Positions 8,592-18,182 of a DNA stretch of 45,721 bases are shown here, piece after piece. The notes under the pieces were generated by a model that ran no database searches, was not told where the DNA came from, and saw only the letters and a list, made by a program, of their open reading frames with translations. A program made the translations under genes and the position numbers. Every line of letters begins with the position of its first letter. Within the stretch, counting starts at the first letter, position 1. Origin of the DNA: an uncultured Anaeromyxobacter sp. (lineage in GTDB: Bacteria; Myxococcota; Myxococcia; Myxococcales; Anaeromyxobacteraceae); assembly GCA_903874275.1 (NCBI GenBank), contig CAIQRS010000270.1, positions 1 to 45,721 on the forward strand, read 5' to 3'.

Positions 8592-10013
8592 ATGGCTACT
8601 CGAAGCAGGTCCCTGCAGTCCGTGGTCGGGGTCCTGGCGGCCCTGGCCGCTGGCTGCATCCAGAGCCCCAGCCTGACCTCTCCCGAGGTCTTCGTCGGCA
8701 GGTTCGCCGACGACGTGGGTTTCCAGCCCTTCGACAAGACCAGCGATGTCAACGTGAAGCAGGACTCCACCGTCTGCTTCCCGGACACCTCGCTCTTCTG
8801 CCCCGACTCCGGCGCCACGCTCAAGGTGGTCGTCCCCGGTCCGGGCGACCCCGCCAACACGTTCGCGGGCGGCGCGATCGTGGCCGGATTGCCGAGAAAC
8901 CTCTCCGGATATGACGCAGTCACCTTCTGGGCGAAGTCGACGCGGGCCGCCCCGTTCGAGGTCGGGCTGGGGGCTGACCAGACCGACAGCCCCAGGTTCA
9001 AGGCGGGGAGTGTCGCTTCGCTCTCCACGGGGTGGACGCAGTACTTCATCCCCATCCCCCTCGCCACCAGCCTGACCGCCGAGAAGGGGCTGTTCTTCTT
9101 CTCCGCCGGTTCGGACGGAAGCCCGGCCACGGGCTTCACCTTCTGGCTCGCAAACATCCAGTACGTCAAGATCGGCGCCAGCATCGTGGGGCCGAACCCG
9201 GTCCTCCCGCCGGTCTGCGTGGCGAAGACCGTCGGCAGCGGGGCCTTCCCGGCATTTCCGTCGGGCACCTCGGGGGCGATGCCGGTGGCCTTCGAGGTGA
9301 GCACCGGCGTGGAGCGCATCACCGCGTCGAACCGGTACTTCACCTTCAGCTCGTCGGATCCCTCCGTGGCGAGCGTCGATCTGGTCGGCTCGGTGAGCGT
9401 CCAGGGACCCGGAACCGCCACCGTCACCGCATCCCTTGGGGGTGTCGCGGCAGCCGGGCCGCTGACCGTGAAGGTGGGCGCCGCGAACACCTGTCCGGCG
9501 CTCGCCGTGCCGGCCGACATCGCTCCCAGGCCAACCGTCCCGGCGGCGAACGTGATCTCGCTCTTCGGCTCGGCCTACGTGCCCCGCACCGTCAATTCCT
9601 GGCAGACGGTCTGGAGCACCTGCTGCAACGACTACGAGCAGTTGGACGTCCCGGGCACCACCCACCCGGTGAAGCGGTACACCCTCCGCTCCTTCGCCGG
9701 TGTCGGCTTCGGACGAGACGGCACCACCGAGAACCAGATCGACGCCAGCGCCATGACCTGGTTCCACGTCGACGTGTGGACCCCGGACGGCCACGCCTTC
9801 GACGTGAAGCTCGTCAACGACCCGACCGGTTACCCCTCGGAGTCGACCGTGAGGAGCTACGTCCAGGAGACCGGCACCTGGATCGGCCTGGAGATCCCCA
9901 TGACCGCCTTCCGGAACCTCGGGGGAACGTCCAAGCTGGGCCAGATGCTCTTCCTCGTGCCGGGCGGCACCACCGCCACGTTCTACTTGGACAACATCTA
10001 CTTTCACAACTAG
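8592..10013 (+). CDS. Surface lipoprotein with beta-glucan-binding-like modules
   Basis: Lipoprotein of 473 residues (signal VVGVLAALAAGC). The ATG at 8592 is chosen over an in-frame GTG at 8547 because GGAGG lies 7 bases upstream and the signal peptide starts there. It is built from the same modules as the preceding protein: a jelly-roll-like module (about residues 37-196, with GAIVAGLPRNLSGYDAVTFW), a BIG2-like domain (about 213-296, SSDPSVASVDLVGSVSVQG) and a C-terminal module (about 315-473) that starts VPAANVISLFGSAY and ends FYLDNIYFHN. The C-terminal type often accompanies GH16 enzymes. No hydrolase motif is visible. A glucan-capture role is inferred from composition and from its place in the operon, 23 bases before the ROK gene. 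Confidence 0.78.
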   Translation: MATRSRSLQSVVGVLAALAAGCIQSPSLTSPEVFVGRFADDVGFQPFDKTSDVNVKQDSTVCFPDTSLFCPDSGATLKVVVPGPGDPANTFAGGAIVAGLPRNLSGYDAVTFWAKSTRAAPFEVGLGADQTDSPRFKAGSVASLSTGWTQYFIPIPLATSLTAEKGLFFFSAGSDGSPATGFTFWLANIQYVKIGASIVGPNPVLPPVCVAKTVGSGAFPAFPSGTSGAMPVAFEVSTGVERITASNRYFTFSSSDPSVASVDLVGSVSVQGPGTATVTASLGGVAAAGPLTVKVGAANTCPALAVPADIAPRPTVPAANVISLFGSAYVPRTVNSWQTVWSTCCNDYEQLDVPGTTHPVKRYTLRSFAGVGFGRDGTTENQIDASAMTWFHVDVWTPDGHAFDVKLVNDPTGYPSESTVRSYVQETGTWIGLEIPMTAFRNLGGTSKLGQMLFLVPGGTTATFYLDNIYFHN

Positions 10014-10036
10014 TGAATCACCAGGAGCGGCGCAGC

Positions 10037-11272
10037 GTGGGGGTTTCGACGGCAACCAGGGCGGAGCCACCCGAGGCCTCCCAGCGGCCGAGCGTCACCG
10101 GCGTGCTGCAGCTGCTCTGGAAGGAGCGACGGCTCTCCCGCGCCGACATCGCGCGCACGACGGGGCTCAGCCGCTCCACGGTCTCCGAGGTCGTGTCCGA
10201 GCTGCTCGAGACCCGCCTGGTCGCCGAGGTGGGCGACGGTCCCTCGAAGGGCGGCAGGCGGCCCATCGTCCTGCAGTTCCAGGACGACGCATACGGCCTC
10301 CTCGGCATCGACATGGGTGCCGGCCACGTCTCGGCGGCGCTCGCCAACCTGAGGGGACAGGTGGTGGCCTGGGAGCACCGCCACCACCCGGTGCGCGACG
10401 ATCCGGACGGGGCGATGGCGCTGATGGCCGAGTTCTCCGAGGCCTGCCTGGCGAAGTGGAAGCTCGGCACGGACCGGCTCGTCGGTATCGGTGTCGCCGT
10501 CCCGAGCCCCGTCGATCCCCGGAAACCGGACCGGGTCTCCGAGGTGGTCATGCCGGCCTGGCGGGGGCGCGAAGTGGGTGAGCCGCTGCGCAAGCGGTTC
10601 GGCGTGCCGGTCATGGTCGACAACGACGCCAACCTGGCCGCGCTCGGCGAACACTGGTGGGGTGCGGGGCGCGGCATCCTGGAGTTCACCTACGTGAAGG
10701 TCGCCACCGGCGTCGGCGCGGGCCACATCATCCGCGGCCAGATCTACCGGGGCGTGCACGGGGTGGCGGGCGAGATCGGCCACCTGGCCATCGACCCACA
10801 GGGAGACCCGTGCATCTGTGGCCTGCGGGGATGCCTGACGACGCGGGTCGGCTCCAGCGCGCTCCTGGCGCGCGCCAGGGCGCTCCTGGTGGAGCACCCC
10901 GGGAGCAAGCTGGCAGGTCGCGACGTGACGCTCGCCGCGTTCGAGGAAGCGGCACTGGCCGGGGACGTGCTCGCGCTCCAGGTGGTCGCCGAGGCGGCCG
11001 ACCACCTGGGCATCGCGGTGGCCACCCTGATGAACCTCATGAACCCGTCCCGGGTCATCATCGGCGGCCGCCTGGCCCGGCTTGGGGAACTCCTGCTGTC
11101 CACGTTGCGCCAGTCCGTACGCAGCCGCACGCTGGTCAGCGCCCACGCCCCGACCGACATCGTCACCGGAGAGCTGGGCGGCCGCGCCGTCGCCCTGGGA
11201 TCCGCCACCCTCGTCCTGCAGTCTGCACTCGCCGACATGCGCCTCTTCCGGAGCGCAGCGGCTGGAAGCTGA
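10037..11272 (+). CDS. ROK-family transcriptional repressor of the glucan locus
   Basis: Regulator of 411 residues in the NagC/XylR group of ROK proteins. The GTG at 10037 is preceded by AGGAG (10023-10027); another GTG at 10013 overlaps the upstream stop. Residues 33-57 form a winged helix-turn-helix (LSRADIARTTGLSRSTVSEV). The ROK sugar-kinase-like fold follows: GIDMGAGHVSAALANLRG (90-107), VMVDNDANLAALGE (192-205), and the zinc motif with GH at 248-249 and CICGLRGC at 259-266. The residue after the last cysteine pair is LTT, where kinases have a glutamate, which fits a regulator rather than an enzyme. Four XylR-like operators surround the locus, and this is the only DNA-binding regulator here, so it is the probable repressor, relieved by a beta-glucoside such as laminaribiose or glucose. 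The ligand is inferred. Confidence 0.9.
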   Translation: MGVSTATRAEPPEASQRPSVTGVLQLLWKERRLSRADIARTTGLSRSTVSEVVSELLETRLVAEVGDGPSKGGRRPIVLQFQDDAYGLLGIDMGAGHVSAALANLRGQVVAWEHRHHPVRDDPDGAMALMAEFSEACLAKWKLGTDRLVGIGVAVPSPVDPRKPDRVSEVVMPAWRGREVGEPLRKRFGVPVMVDNDANLAALGEHWWGAGRGILEFTYVKVATGVGAGHIIRGQIYRGVHGVAGEIGHLAIDPQGDPCICGLRGCLTTRVGSSALLARARALLVEHPGSKLAGRDVTLAAFEEAALAGDVLALQVVAEAADHLGIAVATLMNLMNPSRVIIGGRLARLGELLLSTLRQSVRSRTLVSAHAPTDIVTGELGGRAVALGSATLVLQSALADMRLFRSAAAGS

Positions 11273-11281
11273 GAGGCCCGA

Positions 11282-12148
<867 letters not shown>

Positions 12149-12170
12149 AGCGACCCGAGAAGCGAGGCCC

Positions 12171-13637
12171 ATGAGCGGCAAGGGAGCGGCAGAGCACTTC
12201 ACGACGGCGCCCCGGGATCGGATCTCCTTCCCGCGGAAGCTGGCCTACGGGGCCGGGGCCTTCGTCAACAACCTGCTGGCGGCGGCCATCGGCGGGATGC
12301 TCATCGTGCTCAACCTGGGGCTGGGCATGAACCCGGCACTGGTGGGGCTGGTGGCGGCGCTGCCGCGCCTCCTCGACGCGCTCATCGACCCGGTCATGGG
12401 GTACGTCTCCGACCACACCCGCTCGAGGTGGGGACGCCGGCGCCCCTACATCTTCGTGGGGGCCATCGCCTCCGGAATCGTCTTCGCCCTGCTCTGGCAG
12501 GTTCCGAGGGGCCACAGCGAGAACTTCTACTTCTGGTTCTTCGTCGTCGGCTCCAACCTCTTCTACGTCGCCTACACGATCTTCGCCGCGCCCTGGGTCG
12601 CGCTGGGCTACGAGCTCACCCCCGACTATCACGAGCGCACCCGGCTCATGGGAGTGCAGAACTTCCTCGGGCAGATCGCCTACATCGTGTCGCCCTGGTT
12701 CCTCTGGTTCATGACCTACAAGACCTGGTTCAAGGATCAGGTCGAGGGGGCCTCGGCCCTGGCCATCGGCATCGGGGTGCTCGCAGCCTGCCTGGGCGTC
12801 CTGCCCGCCATCTTCCTCCGGGAGCGGTTCCAGCACGTGGCGGAGAAGGAGGGGGAGGAGCAGGCCGGGAAGGGCGGAGTCGGCGAGAGCATCATGGGGT
12901 TCCTGAGGGGGATGAAGTCGACCATCTCCTCCGGGCCCTTCCTGAAGCTCTGCGCGGCCACCTTCCTGGTCTTCAACGGCTTCATGCTGATCTCGTCGTT
13001 CCAGTTCTACGTCATCATCTACTACGTGTTCCGCGGCGATCAGGCGCGCGGGGCGGAATATGCGGGGTACGCCGGCACCCTCGGGGCCATCTCCACGTTC
13101 GCGGTGATCTTCTTCATCACCTGGCTCGGCACGAAGATCGGCAAGCGCAGGGCCTTCTTCGTCTCCACCGGGATCTCCATGCTCGGGTACGGGATGAAGT
13201 GGTTCGCCTACGACCCGAACCACCCCCTGCTCATCCTGCTCCCCACGCCGTTCCTGGCCTTCGGGCTGGGGGGGCTCTTCACGCTGATGGGCTCGATGAT
13301 CGCCGACGTCGTGGACGTGGACGAGATCCAGTCCCACCAGCGCCGCGAGGGAATGTTCGGCGCGGTCTTCTGGTGGGTCGTCAAGATGGGCATGGCGGCC
13401 GCGCTCGCCGGAGGAGGCTTCCTCCTCAACATGACCGGGTTCGACGTGGACCTGGGCGGGAACCAGGCCGAGCGGACCATCACCCTGATGCGGCTCTGCG
13501 ACGCGTTCATCCCGATGATCACGTCCGGCCTGGCGATCTGGGCCATCGCGACCTACCCGATCACCGAGGAGGCTGCCCACGAGGTGCGGGCGACCCTGGA
13601 GGCCCGACGAGGCACCGGGACGCCCGCCGCCGGATAG
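12171..13637 (+). CDS. GPH-family sugar:cation symporter (MFS)
   Basis: Inner-membrane transporter of 488 residues with about twelve hydrophobic segments. The family signature is in the loop after the second helix: DALIDPVMGYVSDHTRSRWG followed by RRRPYIF (about residues 69-95), diagnostic of the glycoside-pentoside-hexuronide group. Members import di- and oligosaccharides or glycosides with H+ or Na+. In a beta-1,3-glucan operon the probable cargo is laminaribiose, other short beta-glucosides or glucose; this is inferred. It lies between the laminarinase gene (22-base gap) and the ABC binding-protein gene (8-base gap), so the operon carries two import routes. GAGG precedes the ATG. Confidence 0.88.
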   Translation: MSGKGAAEHFTTAPRDRISFPRKLAYGAGAFVNNLLAAAIGGMLIVLNLGLGMNPALVGLVAALPRLLDALIDPVMGYVSDHTRSRWGRRRPYIFVGAIASGIVFALLWQVPRGHSENFYFWFFVVGSNLFYVAYTIFAAPWVALGYELTPDYHERTRLMGVQNFLGQIAYIVSPWFLWFMTYKTWFKDQVEGASALAIGIGVLAACLGVLPAIFLRERFQHVAEKEGEEQAGKGGVGESIMGFLRGMKSTISSGPFLKLCAATFLVFNGFMLISSFQFYVIIYYVFRGDQARGAEYAGYAGTLGAISTFAVIFFITWLGTKIGKRRAFFVSTGISMLGYGMKWFAYDPNHPLLILLPTPFLAFGLGGLFTLMGSMIADVVDVDEIQSHQRREGMFGAVFWWVVKMGMAAALAGGGFLLNMTGFDVDLGGNQAERTITLMRLCDAFIPMITSGLAIWAIATYPITEEAAHEVRATLEARRGTGTPAAG

Positions 13638-13645
13638 GGAGTTCC

Positions 13646-15295
13646 ATGAACAGGGCCGCCTCGACCTCATGTGTCCTCGCGGTCCTGGCGCTCGCCGGGT
13701 GCACGCCGGAGCGAAGGCCCGTGCCGCGCGGCACGCTGGTGGTCTCGCAGGAGAAGCAGGCCTCCTGGGTGCGGAACTTCAACCCGCTCGCGCCCGGCGG
13801 AGCGGAGCTCTGGCCGACCAAGGCCGGCATCTACGAGCCGCTGCTCGTGTTCAACACGGTGAAGGGCGAGTACGTCCCCTGGCTCGCCGTGGGCCACGAG
13901 TGGCGTCCCGGTCACCGGGTTCTCCGGGTCAAGACCCGGGAGGGGGTTCGATGGTCCGACGGCGCTCCCTTCGGCGCGCGCGACGTGGCCTTCACGTTCG
14001 AGCTCCTGAAGAAGTTCCCGGCGCTCGACGCGGGAGGGGTGTGGAGCTTCCTCCAGGAAGTCCGGGTCGTCGACGGGAACACCGTCGACTTCGAGTTCTC
14101 CAGGGTGTTCGTTCCCGGTCTGGACAGCCTGGCCATCGTGCCCATCGTGCCCGAGCATCTCTGGAGCAAGGTCGCGGACCCGGTGACCTTCCGCAACGAG
14201 AACCCCGTGGCCACGGGGCCCTTCACCGAGGTCCGGGTCTTCAAGAACCAGGTCTACGAGCTGGGGCGCAACCCGAACTACTGGCAGCCGGGAAAGCCGG
14301 CGGTGGAGGCGCTTCGACTCCCCGCCTACCCCGGGAACGATCGGGCCAACCTCGGCCTGGTGTTCGACGAGGTGGACTGGGCGGGCAGCTTCGTTCCCGC
14401 CATCGACCGCGTCTTCGTGAAGCGCGACCCGGAGCACCACCGGTACTGGTTCCCCCTCATCGGCGGGACCATCTTCCTCTACGCCAACACCAGGCGCCCG
14501 CCGTTCGACGACGTGCGCGTGCGCAAGGCCATCAGCATGGCCATCGACCGGAAGCGGGTGGTCGACGTGGCCCTCTTCGGCTACTCGCGCCCCTCCGACG
14601 CCACCGGGCTCAGCGACGCCTACGCGAGATGGCGAAACCCCGAGATCGCCGCGACCGGGGACTGGGTGCGCCACGACGTGTCCGCGGCCAACGCGGCGCT
14701 CGACGGGGCGGGCTTCCCGCGGGGAGGGGACGGCATCCGCCGCCTGCCCGACGGCCGCCCCTGGAAGTTCGAGATCCTCGCCGTGGCTGGATACTCCGAC
14801 TGGGTGCGGACCGCCCAGGTGGTCGCCGGCGGGCTCAAGGAGGTCGGGATCGACGCCACCGTCCGCAACTCCGACTACGGCGCCTGGTTCCAGAAGCTCG
14901 GGGAGGGGCGCTTCGACCTGGCCCTGGGCTGGTCGGTGGACGGGCCGACGCCCTACACCTTCTACCGGGGGCTCATGACGACCTCCACGGTGAAGCCCGA
15001 GGGCGTCCCGTCGTTCTGGAACTGGCACCGCTACGGGAGCGAGCGGGGAGACGCGCTCGTCGCCGCATTCGAGCGTGCGGCCGACCCTGCCGAGCAGCGG
15101 CGTCTGTCGGACGAGCTCCAGCGGGCCTTCGTCGCCGAGGCCCCGGCCATCCCGCTCTACCCCCAGCCGTCCTGGGGGGAGTACAACTCCCGGCGCTTCA
15201 AGGGGTTCTCCTCCGCGGACGATCCCTACGCGGCGCTCTCGCCCAACAAGTCTCCGGACTACCTGCTCGTCCTCACCTCGATCGAGCCGCGCTAG
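13646..15295 (+). CDS. ABC transporter substrate-binding lipoprotein (SBP family 5)
   Basis: Lipoprotein of 549 residues (signal STSCVLAVLALAGC, cysteine at 19), starting at the ATG with GGGAG just upstream. It has the family 5 (Dpp/Opp) organisation, with LRVKTREGVRWSDGAPFGAR near residues 92-111 and AISMAIDRKRVVDVALFGYS in the second half. Although the family is named for peptides, several members bind cello- or laminari-oligosaccharides, for example in Thermotoga beta-glucan operons. The surrounding glucanases and ROK regulator suggest a beta-1,3-gluco-oligosaccharide ligand here; that is inference. Two permease genes and an ATPase gene follow with overlaps, completing most of an importer. 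Confidence 0.88.
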   Translation: MNRAASTSCVLAVLALAGCTPERRPVPRGTLVVSQEKQASWVRNFNPLAPGGAELWPTKAGIYEPLLVFNTVKGEYVPWLAVGHEWRPGHRVLRVKTREGVRWSDGAPFGARDVAFTFELLKKFPALDAGGVWSFLQEVRVVDGNTVDFEFSRVFVPGLDSLAIVPIVPEHLWSKVADPVTFRNENPVATGPFTEVRVFKNQVYELGRNPNYWQPGKPAVEALRLPAYPGNDRANLGLVFDEVDWAGSFVPAIDRVFVKRDPEHHRYWFPLIGGTIFLYANTRRPPFDDVRVRKAISMAIDRKRVVDVALFGYSRPSDATGLSDAYARWRNPEIAATGDWVRHDVSAANAALDGAGFPRGGDGIRRLPDGRPWKFEILAVAGYSDWVRTAQVVAGGLKEVGIDATVRNSDYGAWFQKLGEGRFDLALGWSVDGPTPYTFYRGLMTTSTVKPEGVPSFWNWHRYGSERGDALVAAFERAADPAEQRRLSDELQRAFVAEAPAIPLYPQPSWGEYNSRRFKGFSSADDPYAALSPNKSPDYLLVLTSIEPR

Positions 15296-15305
15296 AAAGG
15301 GGCCG

Positions 15306-16286
15306 GTGCGCTTCATCCTCCAACGACTCGGCTTCTACCTGCTCGCGGCCTGGGCGGCGCTCACGCTCAACTTCTTCCTGCCGCGCCTCATGCCGGGCGA
15401 CCCCGCCACGGCGCTCTTCGCGCGATTCCGCGGCCAGCTCCGCCCGGAGGCCATGCAGGCGCTTCGCGAGGCCTTCGGGCTGACCCCGGAGCCGCTGCTG
15501 GGGCAATACATCACCTACCTCGGCCACGTGCTGCGGGGCGACTTCGGCGTCTCGGTGGCCTACTTCCCGTCCCCCGTCTCCACCATCATCGGCACGGGGC
15601 TCCTCTGGACGATGTTCCTGGCGGGGACGGCGGTGGCGGTGAGCTTCGTCCTCGGGACGCTGCTCGGCGTGGCCGCGGCCTGGTGGCGTGGTGGCTGGAT
15701 GGACACGCTGTTGCCCCCGGCGCTCGCGCTCCTGGGTGCGTTCCCCTACTTCTGGCTGGCCATGGTGGCCCTCTACGTCTTCGGCTTCCAGCTGGCCTGG
15801 TTCCCGCTCGGCCACGCCTACGCCGACGACCTGACGCCGGGGATGAACCTGCCGTTCCTCGCGAGCGTCCTCCGGCACGCGGCGCTCCCCGTCGGCACGG
15901 TGGTGGTGGCGACGCTGGGCGGATGGATGCTCTCCATGCGCAACACCATGGTGTCGGTCCTGGGCTCCGACTACGTGAACCTGGCACGGGCCAAGGGGCT
16001 GCCGCCCTCCCGCGTGGTACTCCGGTACGCGGCCCGCAACGCGCTCCTGCCCAGCGTCACCGGCTTCGGGATGGCGCTCGGTTTCGTCCTGGGCGGGTCG
16101 CTGCTCACCGAGATCGTCTTCTCCTACCCCGGGCAGGGCTACCTGCTCCTCCAGGCGGTCCAGAGCCAGGACTACCCGCTCATGCAGGGCATCTTCCTGG
16201 TCATCACCCTGGCGGTGCTGGGCGCCAACTGGCTCGTGGACATCGCCTACCTGTGGCTCGACCCGCGCACCCGGGAGGGTTCGTGA
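15306..16286 (+). CDS. ABC transporter permease, DppB/OppB type
   Basis: Inner-membrane permease of 326 residues. The GTG at 15306 follows GAAAGGGG and gives the standard N-terminus (FILQRLGFYLLAAWAALTL, then PRLMPGDPATALF). About six membrane segments are visible. The cytoplasmic EAA loop that contacts the ATPase is GSDYVNLARAKGLPPSRVV followed by RYAARNALLP. It forms a heterodimer with the next gene product to import the substrate of the upstream binding protein. The spacing of 10 bases from the binding-protein gene and the 4-base overlap with the next gene support co-translation. Confidence 0.92.
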   Translation: MRFILQRLGFYLLAAWAALTLNFFLPRLMPGDPATALFARFRGQLRPEAMQALREAFGLTPEPLLGQYITYLGHVLRGDFGVSVAYFPSPVSTIIGTGLLWTMFLAGTAVAVSFVLGTLLGVAAAWWRGGWMDTLLPPALALLGAFPYFWLAMVALYVFGFQLAWFPLGHAYADDLTPGMNLPFLASVLRHAALPVGTVVVATLGGWMLSMRNTMVSVLGSDYVNLARAKGLPPSRVVLRYAARNALLPSVTGFGMALGFVLGGSLLTEIVFSYPGQGYLLLQAVQSQDYPLMQGIFLVITLAVLGANWLVDIAYLWLDPRTREGS

Positions 16287-17224
16287 CCGCGCCGGCGAGC
16301 CGGCGGTCCACCGGGGCCAGGGCCTGGCTGGACGCCATCCGGCGCGACCGGAAGGCCAGCGTGGGTGCGCTGATCCTGGTCCTCTTCGCCCTGCTCGCCG
16401 TGGTCGGGCCGCTCCTCGTGGGCGACCCCACGGCGCTCGTGGCCGTTCCCCTCGAGCCTCCCTCCTCGGCGCACTGGCTCGGGACCACCGGCCAGGGGCA
16501 GGACGTGCTCGCGCAGACCGTGGTGGGGACGCGCGTCTCCCTGCTCATCGGCTTCGCGGTGGGGATCGTCGTCGTGCTGGTGGGCTCGCTCGTAGGGGTG
16601 ACGGCCGGCTACTTCGGCGGGCGCGTGGACGGGATGCTCTCCCTCCTCTTCAACGTCTTCCTGGTGATCCCCGGGCTGCCGCTGGCCATCGTCCTGGCGG
16701 CCTACCTGCCGTCCGGGCCGCTGACCGTGGCGGCGGTTCTGGTCTTCACCGGATGGGCCTGGAACGCCCGCGTGGTCCGCGGCCAGACCCTTTCCCTGCG
16801 CCGGCGCGACTTCGTGCTGGCGTCGGTGGTGAGCGGCGAGTCGAGCCTGCGCATCATCACCCGCGAGATCCTTCCCAACATGACCTCCCTGCTCGTGGCC
16901 CAGGTCATTGGCAGCAGCGTCTACGCCATCGGCGCGCTGGTGGGGCTCGAGTTCCTCGGGTTGGGCGACGTCTCGTCGGTCACCTGGGGGACCAACCTCT
17001 ACTGGGCCAGCAACGACTCGGCGCTCCTCACCGGCGCCTGGTGGACCTACGTCCCGACCGGCGTCTGCGTGGCGCTGGTGGGCTTCGGCCTGGTGATGCT
17101 CAACTCCGGCTTCGACGAGATCACCAACCCGCGCCTGCAGATGGAGCGCGCCTGGCGCGCGCACCTGGCGGCGGCGGGGCAGCCTGCGTCCCGGTCGACC
17201 CCGGTGGTGGTGCGAGATGGCTGA
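16283..17224 (+). CDS. ABC transporter permease, DppC/OppC type
   Basis: Second inner-membrane permease, 313 residues. The GTG at 16283 overlaps the preceding TGA (GTGA arrangement). The N-terminus has the usual cytoplasmic stretch and first helix (ASVGALILVLFALLAVVGPL), then a short periplasmic segment with SAHWLGTTGQGQDVLAQTV, a motif typical of DppC proteins. The EAA loop is RRRDFVLASVVSGESSLRII followed by REILPN. It pairs with the DppB-type permease. Its last codons overlap the start of the ATPase gene. Confidence 0.92.
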   Translation: MTAPASRRSTGARAWLDAIRRDRKASVGALILVLFALLAVVGPLLVGDPTALVAVPLEPPSSAHWLGTTGQGQDVLAQTVVGTRVSLLIGFAVGIVVVLVGSLVGVTAGYFGGRVDGMLSLLFNVFLVIPGLPLAIVLAAYLPSGPLTVAAVLVFTGWAWNARVVRGQTLSLRRRDFVLASVVSGESSLRIITREILPNMTSLLVAQVIGSSVYAIGALVGLEFLGLGDVSSVTWGTNLYWASNDSALLTGAWWTYVPTGVCVALVGFGLVMLNSGFDEITNPRLQMERAWRAHLAAAGQPASRSTPVVVRDG

Positions 17225-18182
17225 GCCGATCCTGTCGATCCGCGATCTCAGCGTCGACTACGTCTCGGCGGACGGGCCGGTTCGCGCCCTCGACCACGTC
17301 TCCCTGGACCTCATGCCCGGGGAGGTCGTCGGCGTCGCCGGCGAGTCGGGCTGCGGCAAGTCCACCATGGCCCAGGCAATCTTGAGGATCCTGCCGCCTC
17401 CGGCGGTGATCAGCGGCGGCCAGGTGCTCTTCGAGGGGCGCGACCTGCTCGCCATGGACGAGGGCGCTCTGCGCCGGATGCGCTGGGAGCGGATCGCCAT
17501 GGTCTTCCAGAGCGCCATGGACGCGCTCAACCCGGTGCTCACGGTGGGCGAGCAGATCGCCGACACCCTGCGGGCCCACGGTGCGGCCCCCTCCGGGCGT
17601 GCCGCGCGGGCGCGGGCCGCGGAGCTCCTCGGGACGGTGGGCATCCACGCCGACCGCCTGGAGAGCTTCCCGCACCAGCTCTCGGGCGGCATGCGCCAGC
17701 GGGTGGGCATCGCCATCGCGCTGGCGCTCGATCCCGCGCTCGTCATCCTCGACGAGCCCACCACCGCCCTCGACGTCATCGTGGAGCGGGAGATCCTGGA
17801 GGAGATCCAGGAGCTGCAGCGGAAGCGCGGGTTCGCCGTGATGTTCATCACGCACGACCTGACGCGGATGCTCCAGTTCGCGAACCGCGTGGCGATCTTC
17901 TACGCGGCGAGGCTGGTCGAGGTGGCTCCCGCGGGGGAGCTGCGGATGGCGGCGCGCCACCCCTACACGCAGGGGCTCCTGCGGGCCTTCCCGTCGGTGC
18001 ACGGCGGCGACGTCGACCTGTCGAGCATCCCCGGATCGCCGCCCAGCCTGCGCAGCCCGCCCAGGGGATGCCGCTTCCACCCCCGCTGCGCCGTCGCCGT
18101 CGACCTGTGCCGGGAGCGGGAGCCGGAGCTCGTCGCGCTCGGCCCCGCCCACGCAGCCGCCTGCCACCTGGTCACAGGCTGA
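17217..18182 (+). CDS. ABC transporter ATP-binding protein, DppD/OppD type
   Basis: Cytoplasmic ATPase of 321 residues. Walker A is GESGCGKST, the signature is LSGGMRQRVG, Walker B is LVILDEPTTALD and the switch histidine is in FITHDLTRM. The C-terminal extension has RGCRFHPRCAVAVDLC, the oligopeptide/dipeptide (oligo_HPY) region found in Dpp/Opp ATPases. It overlaps the permease gene by 8 bases and is the last gene of the plus-strand operon. The partner DppF-type ATPase is not next to it but on the opposite strand at 21351-22388. The 3' end overlaps by 11 bases the end of the convergent hydrolase-barrel gene. Confidence 0.93.
   Translation: MAEPILSIRDLSVDYVSADGPVRALDHVSLDLMPGEVVGVAGESGCGKSTMAQAILRILPPPAVISGGQVLFEGRDLLAMDEGALRRMRWERIAMVFQSAMDALNPVLTVGEQIADTLRAHGAAPSGRAARARAAELLGTVGIHADRLESFPHQLSGGMRQRVGIAIALALDPALVILDEPTTALDVIVEREILEEIQELQRKRGFAVMFITHDLTRMLQFANRVAIFYAARLVEVAPAGELRMAARHPYTQGLLRAFPSVHGGDVDLSSIPGSPPSLRSPPRGCRFHPRCAVAVDLCREREPELVALGPAHAAACHLVTG

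Noticed and set aside
5210-9520. A very long open frame on the minus strand opposite the binding-lipoprotein genes
   Set aside because: It has no start context or domain content, its predicted protein is Arg/Gly/Asp-rich shadow sequence, and the plus strand carries clear signal peptides and domains.
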